Part shown: piece by piece, positions 1 to 10,604 of the stretch
Layout: each line of letters starts with the position of its first letter
Numbering within the stretch: the first letter of the stretch is position 1
Source: Erpobdella octoculata
Lineage: Eukaryota; Annelida; Clitellata; Hirudinida; Erpobdellidae
Assembly (NCBI GenBank): GCA_963978895.1
Contig: OZ022242.1
Location: 29,139,806 to 29,203,805 of the forward strand
DNA length: 64,000 nt
Direction of reading: 5' to 3'
Made by a program: the position numbers and the translations under genes
Notes under the pieces: generated by a model
Databases searched by the model: none
What the model was told of the DNA's origin: nothing
What the model saw: the letters and a program-made list of their open reading frames with translations, nothing else

Positions 1-620
1 ACCTTCGTAAGACAGTTTCAAATCTAGCGATGTTTTATTTTAAACTTTAAATCCAGCATCATGTTTGATGCAATCGGATAAAACTCTTGCATAATAAGCC
101 TAAGAAAAACGTTTTTGATCTTTACCTACTGACAGTGTACAACTTTTATTACATGCAATCGGATAACCTCTTGCATAAAAGCTTATGAAAAACGTTTTGG
201 ATATTTGGAACTGATGGTGTGCAATTGCGTAATAACTTTAATTACACGCCTGCGCGCACTAATTTTACCAATTGCTGACCACCACGGCCTCTGCGTTATG
301 CAAAATTGCTAACATACATACATACAGACTTTCTATCAAATCTGATATACTTTCACCACTAGATCTTCATTATTAACATACATGTCATATACTGGCTCAT
401 CCACTTCAGTTTCATGATCTATAGAGTTTTTTCAGCCACCAAAAAAATAAAGTAGTTAAAAAAATAGTTAACTACTGTAGTTATTAACTATTTAAAAAAG
501 TAGTTAACTACTAGTTGTTAACTAGTTTAACAAAAAGTAGTTATTAACTATTTCTTAACTACTGTAGAGTAGTTAATAACTAGTAGTTAACTATTTATAG
601 TTAGTAACTACCCATCACTG
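1..620 (-). mobile_element. hAT-type element, one terminus and subterminal repeats (runs off the left edge)
   Basis: The right boundary at 620 reads, on the minus strand, CAGTGATGGGTAGTTACTAA, which fits hAT-type terminal inverted repeats. From about 440 to 610 the DNA is packed with variants of the palindrome TAGTTAACTA, a typical subterminal transposase-binding pattern. The boundary interrupts a Helitron whose other copy (10604-12722) continues without this sequence. The matching terminus is not in the window, so the element extends left. No transposase coding is visible in 1-430, where I see nothing else recognisable. Confidence 0.6.
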
Positions 621-949
621 GTTTTTAAGTGTCATGTCTACAGAAAGCATATAACGCTACATGTGGCATTTTAATAAATGTTGACCTGTGGCTTTGAAAA
701 ATGTGATATAAAACACAAATGTGATATAAAACACAAATTGAAATAAAACATGAAGTAATAATAATATTGAAAACCTTCTTGTTATTTCAAAATGTCAAAG
801 CATTAACTTATTGAATTTCCGCAGATTTTTCGGAGATCATCAATTTGGAACAATGGAAGAGTAACACTTTTATTTAGCAAATGATGCAATTATAAATTGA
901 ACAAAACAGAAGCAGATTGATAGGCTGGCTTGAGAACTTTGTTCATGAT

Positions 950-1279
950 ATTACTGGATTGCCTACGCCTACTGACTCAAAAATTACTGATCAAAAACTT
1001 GTCGAAACTTTCTGTGAAGAAGCCCTCACTGTTAAACCTCGCATACTCAAAACTCGCAGACTAGGAAAAGACAATGTCAAAATCTGTGTCACGCTAAACA
1101 GTCCTGATGATGTAAAAGATCTTCTCTCTTCTCCGGTCATACTTAGAAGCTCTTCGGAAGTCAAATTTCGCCAAGTTTACATAAACAGGGATTTAACTCG
1201 TATTCAAGCAGAGGAGGCCTACAAAAGGCGGTGTGCTAAAAGAGAATCTCGACAGCCTTTTCCATCTGCATCCTCCTGA
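950..1279 (+). pseudogene. LINE ORF1 protein, C-terminal remnant
   Basis: The reading frame covers the C-terminal part of an ORF1-type RNA-binding protein. The pattern RILKTRRLGKDN, then VTLNSPDDVKDLL, then VYINRDLTRIQAEEAYKRR is characteristic of CR1-like ORF1p. The frame is open upstream to 917, but those first residues belong to the host Helitron. It stops at 1279. A shifted frame at 1233-1469 (residues such as DPDQHFLYQFYDPVTYLTPD) carries the linker towards ORF2, so a frameshift lies near 1240-1280. Confidence 0.75.
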
Positions 1280-1491
1280 AAAGTCTACAACTTTAACACC
1301 AACGAAAATGACAAGTCCGCATAACGAGTTAGGAGAAATGAAGGAAGTCTTTTGTTTATTTGACAGACACATTGATCCAGATCAGCATTTTTTATATCAA
1401 TTTTACGATCCAGTTACATATTTAACACCAGATAATCTTTCCAATTTAATTAAAAAGTCTCGTACATAAAGTTCAAGATTTAATCTTACTA

Positions 1492-3110
1492 ATGCACATG
1501 TCCTCAGCTAAAATTGTAGCTGTAACTGAAACCTGGCTAAATAAAGAAAACTCTGACAGTATATTCATCCCACACTACAATTTTTTTTCAAAACCTCGTG
1601 AGGGTAAAAAAGGTGGGGGTGTGGGTTTTTTCATCGATGCTTCTATCGCCTGCTCCATTTTGGTCCACAAGGACAAAAATTTACTAATCTCTTCATTCGA
1701 ATCGTTACTGGTTTCCTTTAGTTGTAATAATAAAAAATTTATTGCTGGGGTGATATATCGACCACCAAACTCAAATTTACAAACTTTTCTTGACGAATTG
1801 AATCTTTTATTAACTTCCATTGATCGCCATAACACTACTATTCTACTGCTGGGTGACTTTAACATAAATTTGTTAGATGAAGTTCATGCTTCTCTTGTTT
1901 CTGAGTTTTTGAATACATTTGCATCTCATTTATTGTTTCCTGCTTTTATAAAACCAACACGGAAAAGTTCTACGACAGCAACAGCAATCGACAATATCTT
2001 CACAAACTTCCCTCTTCAAAATACGCTCTCAAAGATACTGATTGATGATTTGTCTGACCATTTTCCACTTTACCTTTCTCTTGATCTTGCATTTCAAATA
2101 ACCATTTCTAAAGATCAAAAAAACTTCAAAAGACAATTTAAAAACAGTAATTTGTTCCATGTTAAATTAACTAACAAAGATTGGACTGAAGTCATTCAAC
2201 AAGGTGAAAATGGTAAAGTGACATCTGCTTATTCATTATTTGTGAAAGAATATCTCCTTGCATATAATTTCTGTTTTCCTCTAGAGAAACCCAGACAGAA
2301 AAAAGTAAAATTTGACCATGAATGGATGAACTTTACACTTTTTAGACACTGCCGTAAAAAGAACATTCTCTATCGTAATTTTTTAAAACACCCATCAGAA
2401 GAAAATAGAAGAAAATTCATAACTTGTCGCAATAAATTTAAATCCTTAAAAACAACCACAATCAAACAACACTACTCTTCTAAATTTGAATCTTATGAAG
2501 GTAATATTAATGCAATCTGGAAATTGATAAAAAATTTACTAGGCCAATTCAAATCAAAAGAGCATCAGGAAAATTTTCTCACAAATGATGGATCCGAAAT
2601 AAGTTCACCTTCTCTGATTGCTGATATGTTTAACAAGTATTTCTCAAACATTGGGTCAAGCCTTGCAAAACAAATTCACTCTCAGGGTTCTTATTTCACT
2701 GACTTCCTCAAGAACCAAGTGGTCGATTCCATGAATGTCACACCAGTAACATCAACTGAAATCCTCAAAATTGCAAAAAGTTTAAAAACATCTAGAAGTT
2801 GTGGTCCAGATGGTATTGATCCTCTAATAGCAAGTCAATCTATCCAACTAATTGTCTCTCCTCTAACATCTCTGATCAATAGTTCCCTAACATTTGGAAT
2901 ATTTCCTGACCAATTGAAAATTGCTAAAGTTGTTCCACTTCATAAATCCGGTGAAAAAAATAATGTAACAAATTATCGGCCCATTTCAATATTATCTTAT
3001 TTTTCCAAATTCTTTGAAAAAGTTATGCACACAAGATTATACAGTTACCTATCAAAGTTTTCTCTCCTTTCACCATACCAATATGGATTTAGAAAAAAAC
3101 CACTCCACAT
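1492..3110 (+). pseudogene. LINE ORF2 part 1: endonuclease and start of reverse transcriptase
   Basis: The frame opens at the endonuclease motif AVTETWL, followed by GGGVGFF, VIYRPPN and LLLGDFNINLLDE, all hallmarks of the APE-type nuclease that nicks target DNA. Later come GPDGIDP, VVPLHKSGEKNNVTNYRPIS and YQYGFRK, reverse transcriptase blocks 1-2. The usual first strand of the endonuclease fold is missing, which fits an internal deletion just upstream. At an A-run near 3095-3100 the correct frame shifts by one. Confidence 0.9.
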
Positions 3111-3805
3111 ACATGCCACTAGTTGTTCTTCAATCCAAAATCGCTGAAGCTCTAGATCAAGGAAACTTTGGCATTGGCCTATTCCTAGACCTTGCAAAAG
3201 CATTTGACACTGTAAATCATGAAATACTATTGAAGAAGCTTGAGTACTATGGAGTCCGGGGAGTTCCTCTTGACTGGTTTCGGGATTACATGAAGAACCG
3301 ATCACAATATGTCTGCTACAACAATGTGTTATCACAATCTTTACCCACCAACTGTGGCGTACCACAGGGCTCTATATTGGGTCCACTCCTATTTATTATA
3401 TATATCAATGACTTACCTTTAATTTCTAACCTGTTCAGTTTTTCTTTATTTGCTGATGACACTAGTCTGTTTGCTTCTGGTGACAATTTGAACATTTTAT
3501 TTGACAGCGTTAATAATGGTCTCATATGTATTTATGATTGGTTTTGTGCCAATAAGCTTTCTTTAAATGTAAAAAAAACCAACTATATCATATTTCATCC
3601 AAAGAGTAAATCTATTATTACAAAGTCATGTCTCAGCATTTCTGGTGTTTCTATTACCCGTGTCACCTCATATAGATTTTTAGGTGTGTTTCTTGATCAA
3701 CATTTAACATGGACTGATCACATTAAGCATGTTAAATCTAAAGTTTCTAAGTATATTGGAATTATGTATAGATTACGTCGTTTTATAGACACAAAAACTT
3801 GTATT
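3100..3805 (+). pseudogene. LINE ORF2 part 2: reverse transcriptase catalytic core
   Basis: After the frameshift the protein continues with LFLDLAKAFDTVNHEILLKK, then CGVPQGSILGPLLFIIYIND and the catalytic SLFADDTSLF, the FADD box of non-LTR reverse transcriptases. Then FLGVFLDQHLTWTDHI of the thumb region follows. Near 3805 a second frameshift moves the true frame to the segment ending at 4263. Confidence 0.9.
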
Positions 3806-4263
3806 ATGCATTTGTCTTTCCTTATATTTCTTACTGCAATATTGTTTGGGCTTCTAATTACCCAACTCGTCTTCTTTCTTTACACATTTTGCTCAAACGA
3901 CTCATCCGTATTATTTTTTTCTTACATCCTCTTTCTTCTTGTAAGTCAAAATTTACTGAACATAAGCTTTTAAACATTTATCAAGTCAATCTGTTTCAAA
4001 TTGGTTCTTTTATGTATAAATATTCTAATTCTACTCTACCTCAATCCTTTCATGATTTCTTCCTAAAGTCGTCCGATATTCATACTCATTTTTTGCGATC
4101 ATCTAATCTTTTCTGTCCAGAATTTTCAAACACAAGACTAAAAACCTTCTCTATTAAATGTTTAGGTCCGCGTACATATTCAGTCATCCCTATTTCAATA
4201 CAGTCCTCTGAGTCCTTTTCATTATTTAAATTTCGTCTTAAATCTCACTTATTAAAATTATAA
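3799..4263 (+). pseudogene. LINE ORF2 part 3: C-terminal region
   Basis: The residues FVFPYISYCNIVWAS continue the post-RT region, and the frame ends in FKFRLKSHLLKL just before the stop at 4263, a common CR1/jockey ORF2 ending. The 3' untranslated region runs to the AATAAAC tail at 4581. Confidence 0.85.
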
Positions 4264-6065
4264 TATATTCTATCATCTCAGATTCGAACGTGTATTGTTT
4301 AGGTATATTGTATATTATTAAATGTTAAATTTTGTTATTTTGTTCATCTTAGTAATTTATTTCAGTTATTTTACCATTCTAAATTTATTGTATTGTATGT
4401 ACCTGTATTATTATTATTTGTAAATGTTTCATCTGCACTGGTCATCCTCAAGCGAGATTCATCTCTTCGGATGTTCCTTTTGGGCACTACTCATTCATTT
4501 TTTGTTGCATGCTTTTATTTCAATTTTTATGTGTTTCTTTAACGTGTTTTTGTATGCCCAATAAACAATAAACAATAAACAATGATTTTGTTGAAACACA
4601 AAAATACTGCAGTTGCTTTCATTTCTTTTAAATTTCATGCACCTCATATATTTGTGAAACTTTTACAATAAATTGGTATTGCATGTAAGATTTTCTTTAA
4701 AATGTAATTTTCTAATTTCCTCTGAAAAGTAAAAAACAAAATTGAGACCGATAAATTAATTCATAATCTTATAGTCATAACTACTCGTCAATAATAAATT
4801 AATACTAAATCGGCTAATGCCATCACATAAAAAAACACTTACCTGCCCAAAAAATTTTTTTCATTTACCGATAAGCTGATAGCAAGCTCGTCAGTTTAGG
4901 AAACCATGATGAACAATATTAGATAAGGAACAATTGAAGTCAGAAGCCTTGAACGATAAATATGAACAATGAATTTAAAGTTATTTTACCAATCTGCAAC
5001 TCCTTTTTGTAAAACACAAAATGTTAGAGCATAATGATAATCTTATAATAATTAATAATAATATAACGTAATTAATCACGTGCAATGCAACAAACGAAAC
5101 AAATTGAAAGATACACTGTAAATCATGATTTTAAAAACTAAAAACAAATTACCAAAGCTTTGCCACTTACTTAAGTTCGAAAGAGAATGAGCTCTATGAA
5201 ATCAAAACAAAGGTCGTATCCGGCGGCACCATAGATATCTATGGGCGACACTAAACAACACACATATTTATTTAATTTAATATTTATATTTAAAACCTTT
5301 AAAACTTAAGAAAAAAATTAAAAATATTTTGTATAATTTAACTATAAATTAATTTATTTTTATTTTGTAGAAAAATTTTTTTACTTCACCTTACTACCGC
5401 TGACCAAAACGTTTTTTGTCCATAAAACATCAACGGAAAAACAAATTTATTTAAAACTTTACAGGAACCACCGCTTAAATAAGCTACATAAGTGTGCCTA
5501 ATTTCAGTTAAATCTGTTCGGTTGTTTACATTTTATTCCCGGACAAACAAACAAACATTTCATTTTTATATATAAGATAGATGTCTCAACCAGATTTTGA
5601 ACTGTGAACATCTACATTGAATTTTTGGATTATAAACTATAACAAAGAACAAGTAAAGCAAAAAAAAAGTTTTTTTAAAAACACACTTTTATATTTCTAC
5701 ACTATTCAAGTGATCATTTGAAATCCTCTGGACGTTGATGTTGTCCGATCGATCCGAAAATCATATATGTTAAATAAACAACGAGCAGCATAGATAATAA
5801 ATAGTTCGACAAAAATATCACAAATAATTATTTTATTAAATTTTGTCCAATCGATCCGAAAATTTGATAGAATGCATTATTAATCAGTTCGAACGTATGT
5901 TTAAATTTTTAAGTTTCTAGCTTATCGGGAAGTTAGTTTAAAATCGGTTGCAAAATTTTACGACGGACAGACAGAGAAGTCAAGTTATGTGAAAGTGTGT
6001 AAAAAGATGTGACTTTGAAACAGTGCCTTAGTTTTTTTTGAAAAACTGATGTTTTAATTCATGGA

Positions 6066-6149
6066 CATGAGTATATATGATTTAGAATTATGGTATTTCC
6101 CAGCTGGCATGAGTATATATAATTAAGAATTATGTTATTTGCCAGTTAG
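6066..6149. repeat. Tandem duplication, about 42-bp unit, two copies
   Basis: Two adjacent units begin CATGAGTATATATGATTTAG and CATGAGTATATATAATTAAG, with the same order of downstream words (AGAATTATG, then TTTCCCAG or TTTGCCAG). Confidence 0.75.
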
Positions 6150-7190
6150 CATTAGTTGGACACATTTTTGAAAAAAATAATAGTGGGCAGGGGTGTGATT
6201 TATAATTTCTTGAGTTGAAATCACTACTAATGCTGGTTGATATTGAAACACTTTAGGAAAAATAGCGACTTAAAGTTTTTTTAGGGCATCTCAAATTTTC
6301 ACAATTTTGTATTTGGAAACTTCTGATTGCCAAGTGGTCAATTGAGTAAATTTACATATAAGCCGATAATTAATCCGCCGCCGGCCACAAAAACAGTTAG
6401 CCGCCGCCAGCCGCAAAAATCTCGGCTCGCCGTAAATTAGGCCGCAAAAAATGCTAAGCCGGACGTGAAACGGTTACTAAGGTGGCTGAGGGGTCTACTG
6501 AATGGACCGGTTAATTCATTACAGAGTTATTACTGATTATAGTTGTAATTACAATAGTGATCAAGCACTCATCCAGGAGTTAGTGTTGGGCGTGTGTATA
6601 AGACGAAATATAAAATTGAGACAAGGAACATCTAAAAAACGGCGAAACAGAAATTAAAACTGAGCAAGTTTCAGAACATGTCATAGCATACATAAACGAT
6701 CGCTAAGTGGCAGCGATGACTCGACGGTGACAAGTGATGAACAGGAAACACTTGTTACAATTTTCAATGCGGTTAATGCGTGTGGGTGCTTAATAACATC
6801 ATTTTACATCATCTCACAAGCGAATTTCAAAAACACTTTTTTGCGAAATGAGCCACCGTGATGCCCAAGTAGGACTCAATCAACCGGCTGGGTAGCGGAA
6901 ACAACTCTTTTCAAGTGATTCCAATATTGCTTGTAAAACAACAATAAAAACATCATCAATCTTATTAATACTGAATAACTATCAAATTTTATCTGTCATG
7001 ATGTTTGGTTCTCCAGTTATCCAGTTAAATGTCGTTCTGCAGTGTTTGACATTTTTATTCAATTAAATGTATTAACAAATCGTTTAATGTGATTATTTGG
7101 GGTGGTGAAAAATAAAATTGTTGCAGTTTGTTATATCAAACTATGCATTATGTTTGGTTTAATGTTTTTTATAAGCAGATTTATAGAACG

Positions 7191-7250
7191 GTCCATTCAG
7201 TACATGGGGTGGTCCATTCATTACAATCACAATGTACTGAATGGACCACC
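7191..7250. repeat. Short inverted repeat (CCATTCAGTACA motif)
   Basis: GTCCATTCAGTACAT (7191), GGTCCATTCATTACA (7210) and the inverted TGTACTGAATGGACC (7233) lie within 60 bp, so this stretch can fold back. Its origin is unknown. Confidence 0.6.
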
Positions 7251-8264
7251 TAAGTTTCTGAGATGGGTTCACAAAAATGTCGTTTGTAGTAATAACCTGA
7301 TTGTTAAAATTTATTTGAATTTAACTATTTGTTTCTACATGTATCAGCCTTACATTTGTCCTTAAAATATTTAGAAAATCTATGTACATAAATTTATTGT
7401 GAATTTTTAAGCGCATTTCATGAAATTGTAGTTCATTCAGTACCAGTCTCCCCAATCTCTTCGTAGAGGTCCTGACGACGGTGTCATTTATAAAAAAAAG
7501 GAATCAAGATCAGCACTAATGCTTGAACATTGATACCGACTATCGATGTCACAATCACACGCAAGAACAAAAGATTTCTGAATTGCCAAAAAGACAAATT
7601 CTCTTAGACAATGTTTTATTTATGATCAGGTTCCAATAAATTTGTGATATCAACACTGCAATGATTATAGAAACTAAAAGGTTCATTGCACAAATCTATT
7701 GGGATTGTGGAGGATGGTTAATAAAAATTAGAGAAGGTATGATGTTTCCTGGAGGGTTGAATTTATCAAATTCCATACATAACAGCTTAATTTTTATTAA
7801 CCCTTGGGATCTTTGGGGTCCATATGGACCACATCATTTTTGTTGGTATATAAGCAAGGCGTTGGGGGTGGGGGATTTCCCCCTCTCCCCACCTTTAATT
7901 CGTTTTTGCTTTATCGACATATAACAAGATAGTAGTTAATTTCAAACTTATGTAAGCGAGTCACAATGACAAGAAAAATAAAACATGCAATGGCTTATCA
8001 CCATAAAGCTACAGTTATTGTTTGTAAATGTTAAAGTCAAATAAGCATTCAAATCCTCATCGTCTGACTCACCAGAGGTTTCTGCGGAAACCATCGACGT
8101 CAACTTATTCTCCTCATCGGCAACACACTGCTCGTCTTCATCTTCAATACGGAAAAGTTAATCATCTTCAAGCATGTCATCATTCAACATATACAGAATA
8201 TCAGAATCACTATCACTCAGTAATTTGTCACTTTCACTAGAAACACATTTATGTTATTTTTTAT

Positions 8265-8440
8265 AACTGTTTGTTTTACTAAAGTTTTGATGTTGTATCC
8301 TATATGCGCCCGCAACGTTTTTCGTTGTAAATTAATTATAGGAATATTATTTTATACTTTTTAGGGCGCAAGAAAAACGTTGTTTTTTTAAAAATGTATT
8401 TTCTATGCTGTAAAGATTTTCTACTTTTTCGTTTTTGATA
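8265..8440 (+). repeat. Dispersed repeat with GCGCCCGCAACG motif, copy 1
   Basis: The segment runs from GCGCCCGCAACGTTTTTCGT (about 8307) through TTTTTAGGGCGCAAGAAAAA to a (T)n/A-rich part. The same order occurs twice, head to head, at about 60280-60600. Confidence 0.65.
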
Positions 8441-8894
8441 GGTGAAATTTTGTAAGCATTTGAGTTTTTTAGTATTTTTTCGCTACGTGCAAACTTTAGC
8501 CCGTTGAATTTAAAATCTTAAAAGTATTTTTTTTCGCTAGGTGGCAATAAACACCATCGTATAGAATTCGCGGATAGACAAAATCTCAAACAAAGAAACA
8601 GACAGCTAAGTGACCTAAAAAAAACGTTGTAAAAGGTCTTGGTGGATAAATTTTTCTCAGCAAAAGATCAGCAGAAGTTATTTGCAATTGTTGGAGAAAA
8701 AGCGATAGATGATGTTTTTAGTAAATTTTCATGCTATTGTGTTGTAAATAGCCATAACATTAATAAACTTATTTCAACCCGTTTTTTAATTGTTTGGCTA
8801 AGAACTTTGTCAAATCATATTCAAAATCCACAGGTGTTGTAAACGTTATTATAGTCTCAAGTGGTTTGTAAAATTAATATGTATGAAAAATATA

Positions 8895-9134
8895 CAGAGT
8901 GGGCCAAAAAAAGTGGCACGGTCCTATGATATGTTCTTTACATTTAAAAAACATAATTGATAACACTAAAAGTAAAAAATGGCGACCGGAAATTAACTAA
9001 ATAGCGACATAATGATTAGAGTTAGTAAGTAAGATCATCGAGGTAATATTTTGTTTATTTTGAAATATTTTGTATAAATTTGGGATAATTACATTTGATT
9101 ATATGAAACGTCTCACTTTTTTTGGCCCACCCTG
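8895..9134. mobile_element. Mariner-type MITE
   Basis: The left end CAGAGTGGGCCAAAAAAAGT and the right end, read on the other strand as CAGGGTGGGCCAAAAAAAGT, are near-perfect terminal inverted repeats of the mariner style. A TA precedes the left end; the right flank is TG, which could be a mutated TA. At 240 bp it has no coding capacity. Confidence 0.8.
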
Positions 9135-9140
9135 TGAATT

Positions 9141-9162
9141 ACGCACTGTGTATTAGTAATGC

Positions 9163-9214
<52 letters not shown>

Positions 9215-9334
9215 CATGTGTTATGTGTATATACATATAATTTATTATGTGTTATGAATATACATACATAATGTTATTCATAACACATAATATAATATAT
9301 GTATATACATACGCATTATTAATGCACAGTGCGT
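9141..9334. repeat. Fold-back (inverted repeat) element with TA-rich centre
   Basis: The left arm ACGCACTGTGTATTAGTAAT and the right arm, complementary to ATTAATGCACAGTGCGT, flank a (TA)n and an inner palindrome around 9240-9290. The whole stretch can form a long hairpin. It is probably a small fold-back transposon. Confidence 0.65.
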
Positions 9335-9806
9335 GATATCAATGGCCTCCACACGAAACAGCAGATATTTGGTTTGGCTTCCAGTAGTTACTACGTAGGA
9401 TTCCAAGGTTGTACCCTTGCGGTTCCATATATATAGAATAAATATATCGGCCCGCCTGTTGTTTAGGAAGGCTTTTAGCAAGGCAGCCTAGTAGACCGGA
9501 GATCCGAAACGAAGAACTGAGAGTTACAACCGTATAGTAACTTAATCAAATATTTTTAATAGAAAAAAAATAATTTTTTATGTACAAAATAAATTTTTAA
9601 CTTTATAAAAATTAAAAAAAATTTTTTTTTTATAAAAATTAAAAATTTTTTTTTTTTTATAAAAATTTTAGTTGAAATTGAATTTTATTTGCGTAGTCTC
9701 TAGTTCGATGGTCTATTTATGTCTATTTAACGTCGCCTATGTTATCGGTAAATTAGAACTTCTGAAAAGCCCAACTTTAATTTTTTACAAAAACCTTTCC
9801 CATCCT

Positions 9807-9810
<4 letters not shown>

Positions 9811-9879
<69 letters not shown>
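9811..9879. repeat. (TA)n microsatellite
   Basis: An uninterrupted TA tract of about 69 bp. Confidence 0.95.
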
Positions 9880-9885
<6 letters not shown>

Positions 9886-10094
9886 CGAATAAACTGTGGA
9901 ATCAATTTATCTTTGAGACATGCTCCAAGAAACACAACTCGCCATTTGGCAGAAACAACTTTTCGAGCTAAATTCTCGACCTTTCGGCACAAAACTCTCT
10001 GTTCGAGACTACAATTAGCTAAAAACTTTTCCATTAAACATTTATTGTCAGACCCACGGACCGTTTCAGCTATGTCAGCCATCCTCAGGGTCAA
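9880..10094 (-). pseudogene. Possible N-terminal fragment of a Penelope-like or related retroelement protein
   Basis: On the minus strand the peptide LCRKVENLARKVVSAKWRVV followed by FLGACLKDKLIPQFIRNK resembles the N-terminal region of Penelope-like elements (basic helix, then a block ending in IP and an aromatic residue). No reverse transcriptase follows, because the frame runs into the (TA)n tract at 9879. The resemblance is judged by eye only. Confidence 0.3.
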
Positions 10095-10241
10095 AAGTAG
10101 ACAAGAATTTCCTCAGATACATTACAATGAGATTCGTCAGGAGCAGCCTCAACAGCCAAAGTATTTGTGTCAAGATGTTTTGGGTGAATGAAAAAGAAGT
10201 TAAAAAATTTGTCGAATGGACAATATCATTAATATTAAGTG

Positions 10242-10363
10242 CTAGCGGGGTACCCGGCGTTGCCCGGGGTTTTAATGCTTGTCTCTCTCGCTCCCGTTTC
10301 CTTCTCCGCTTGCTCGTTCCCGGTCGCTTTCTCGCTCTCGGTCGGTTTATATATATATATATA
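10242..10363 (-). mobile_element. Helitron 3'-end fragment (family A)
   Basis: Read on the minus strand the segment ends in the family A hairpin (CCCGGGCAACGCCGGGTA) and CTAG at 10242-10245. Next to it is the GGGAAAGCGACCGGGAGC-type minisatellite and then a short (TA)n at 10348-10363. Most of the element is missing. Confidence 0.75.
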
Positions 10364-10505
10364 TGTCTCAACTTCAGACTTGAAGCCACGAATGTCAGAT
10401 CGGCAACACCGCCTCGCATCATGCCAACTACCTTACAATCTGCGCCACTTCCACCGCCAAAAAACAGTGGTTGTTAAGCGCTTTTGTTAAGGTATGTTGA
10501 ACACA

Positions 10506-10561
10506 ACACACACACACACACAAAACACACACACACACACACACACTCACACACACACACA

Positions 10562-10603
<42 letters not shown>
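10506..10603. repeat. (CA)n microsatellite with a short (TA)n end
   Basis: A CA tract with minor interruptions runs to about 10592, then a TA tract leads into the Helitron start at 10604. Confidence 0.95.

Positions 10604-10604
<1 letters not shown>

Larger units (their letters stand above)
950..4581 (+). mobile_element. Non-LTR retrotransposon (CR1/jockey-like LINE), 5'-truncated and frameshifted
   Basis: The element has an ORF1 tail, an apurinic-type endonuclease, a reverse transcriptase and a short repeated 3' tail (AATAAAC units at about 4559-4581). It is flanked by 5-bp ATGAT duplications (945-949 and 4582-4586). The Helitron copy at 10604-12722 has the uninterrupted target with one ATGAT, which fixes both ends. 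The 5' end is truncated inside ORF1, about 75 bp seems deleted between the ORFs near 1470-1490, and two frameshifts disrupt ORF2, so the copy is dead. Confidence 0.9.
621..5577 (-). mobile_element. Helitron copy (family C), 5' end at 5577, interrupted by a LINE and by a hAT
   Basis: On the minus strand the element starts TCTTATATATAAAAATGAAA at 5577, a Helitron-style TC start. Its body (5577-4587 and 944-621) matches, in inverted orientation, the complete copy at 10604-12722. Two later insertions split it: a LINE at 950-4581 and a hAT ending at 620, so its 3' CTAG end lies outside the window. Relative to the other copy it lacks about 200 bp (present at roughly 11003-11213). No coding capacity of its own is apparent. 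Confidence 0.8.
5578..8264. other. Intergenic AT-rich DNA without a recognisable gene
   Basis: I see no supportable coding region here. Contents: a 42-bp tandem duplication (6066-6149), a short GC-rich patch with repeated GCCGCCG motifs followed by A-runs (6375-6470), and an inverted repeat of the motif TGGTCCATTCA (7191-7250). Two frames of 87 codons (7102-7365 and 7661-7924) have no recognisable motif and are probably chance. Confidence 0.6.

Noticed and set aside
7102..7924. Two 87-codon frames
   Set aside because: No motif, no homologous pattern and ordinary length for AT-rich chance frames.
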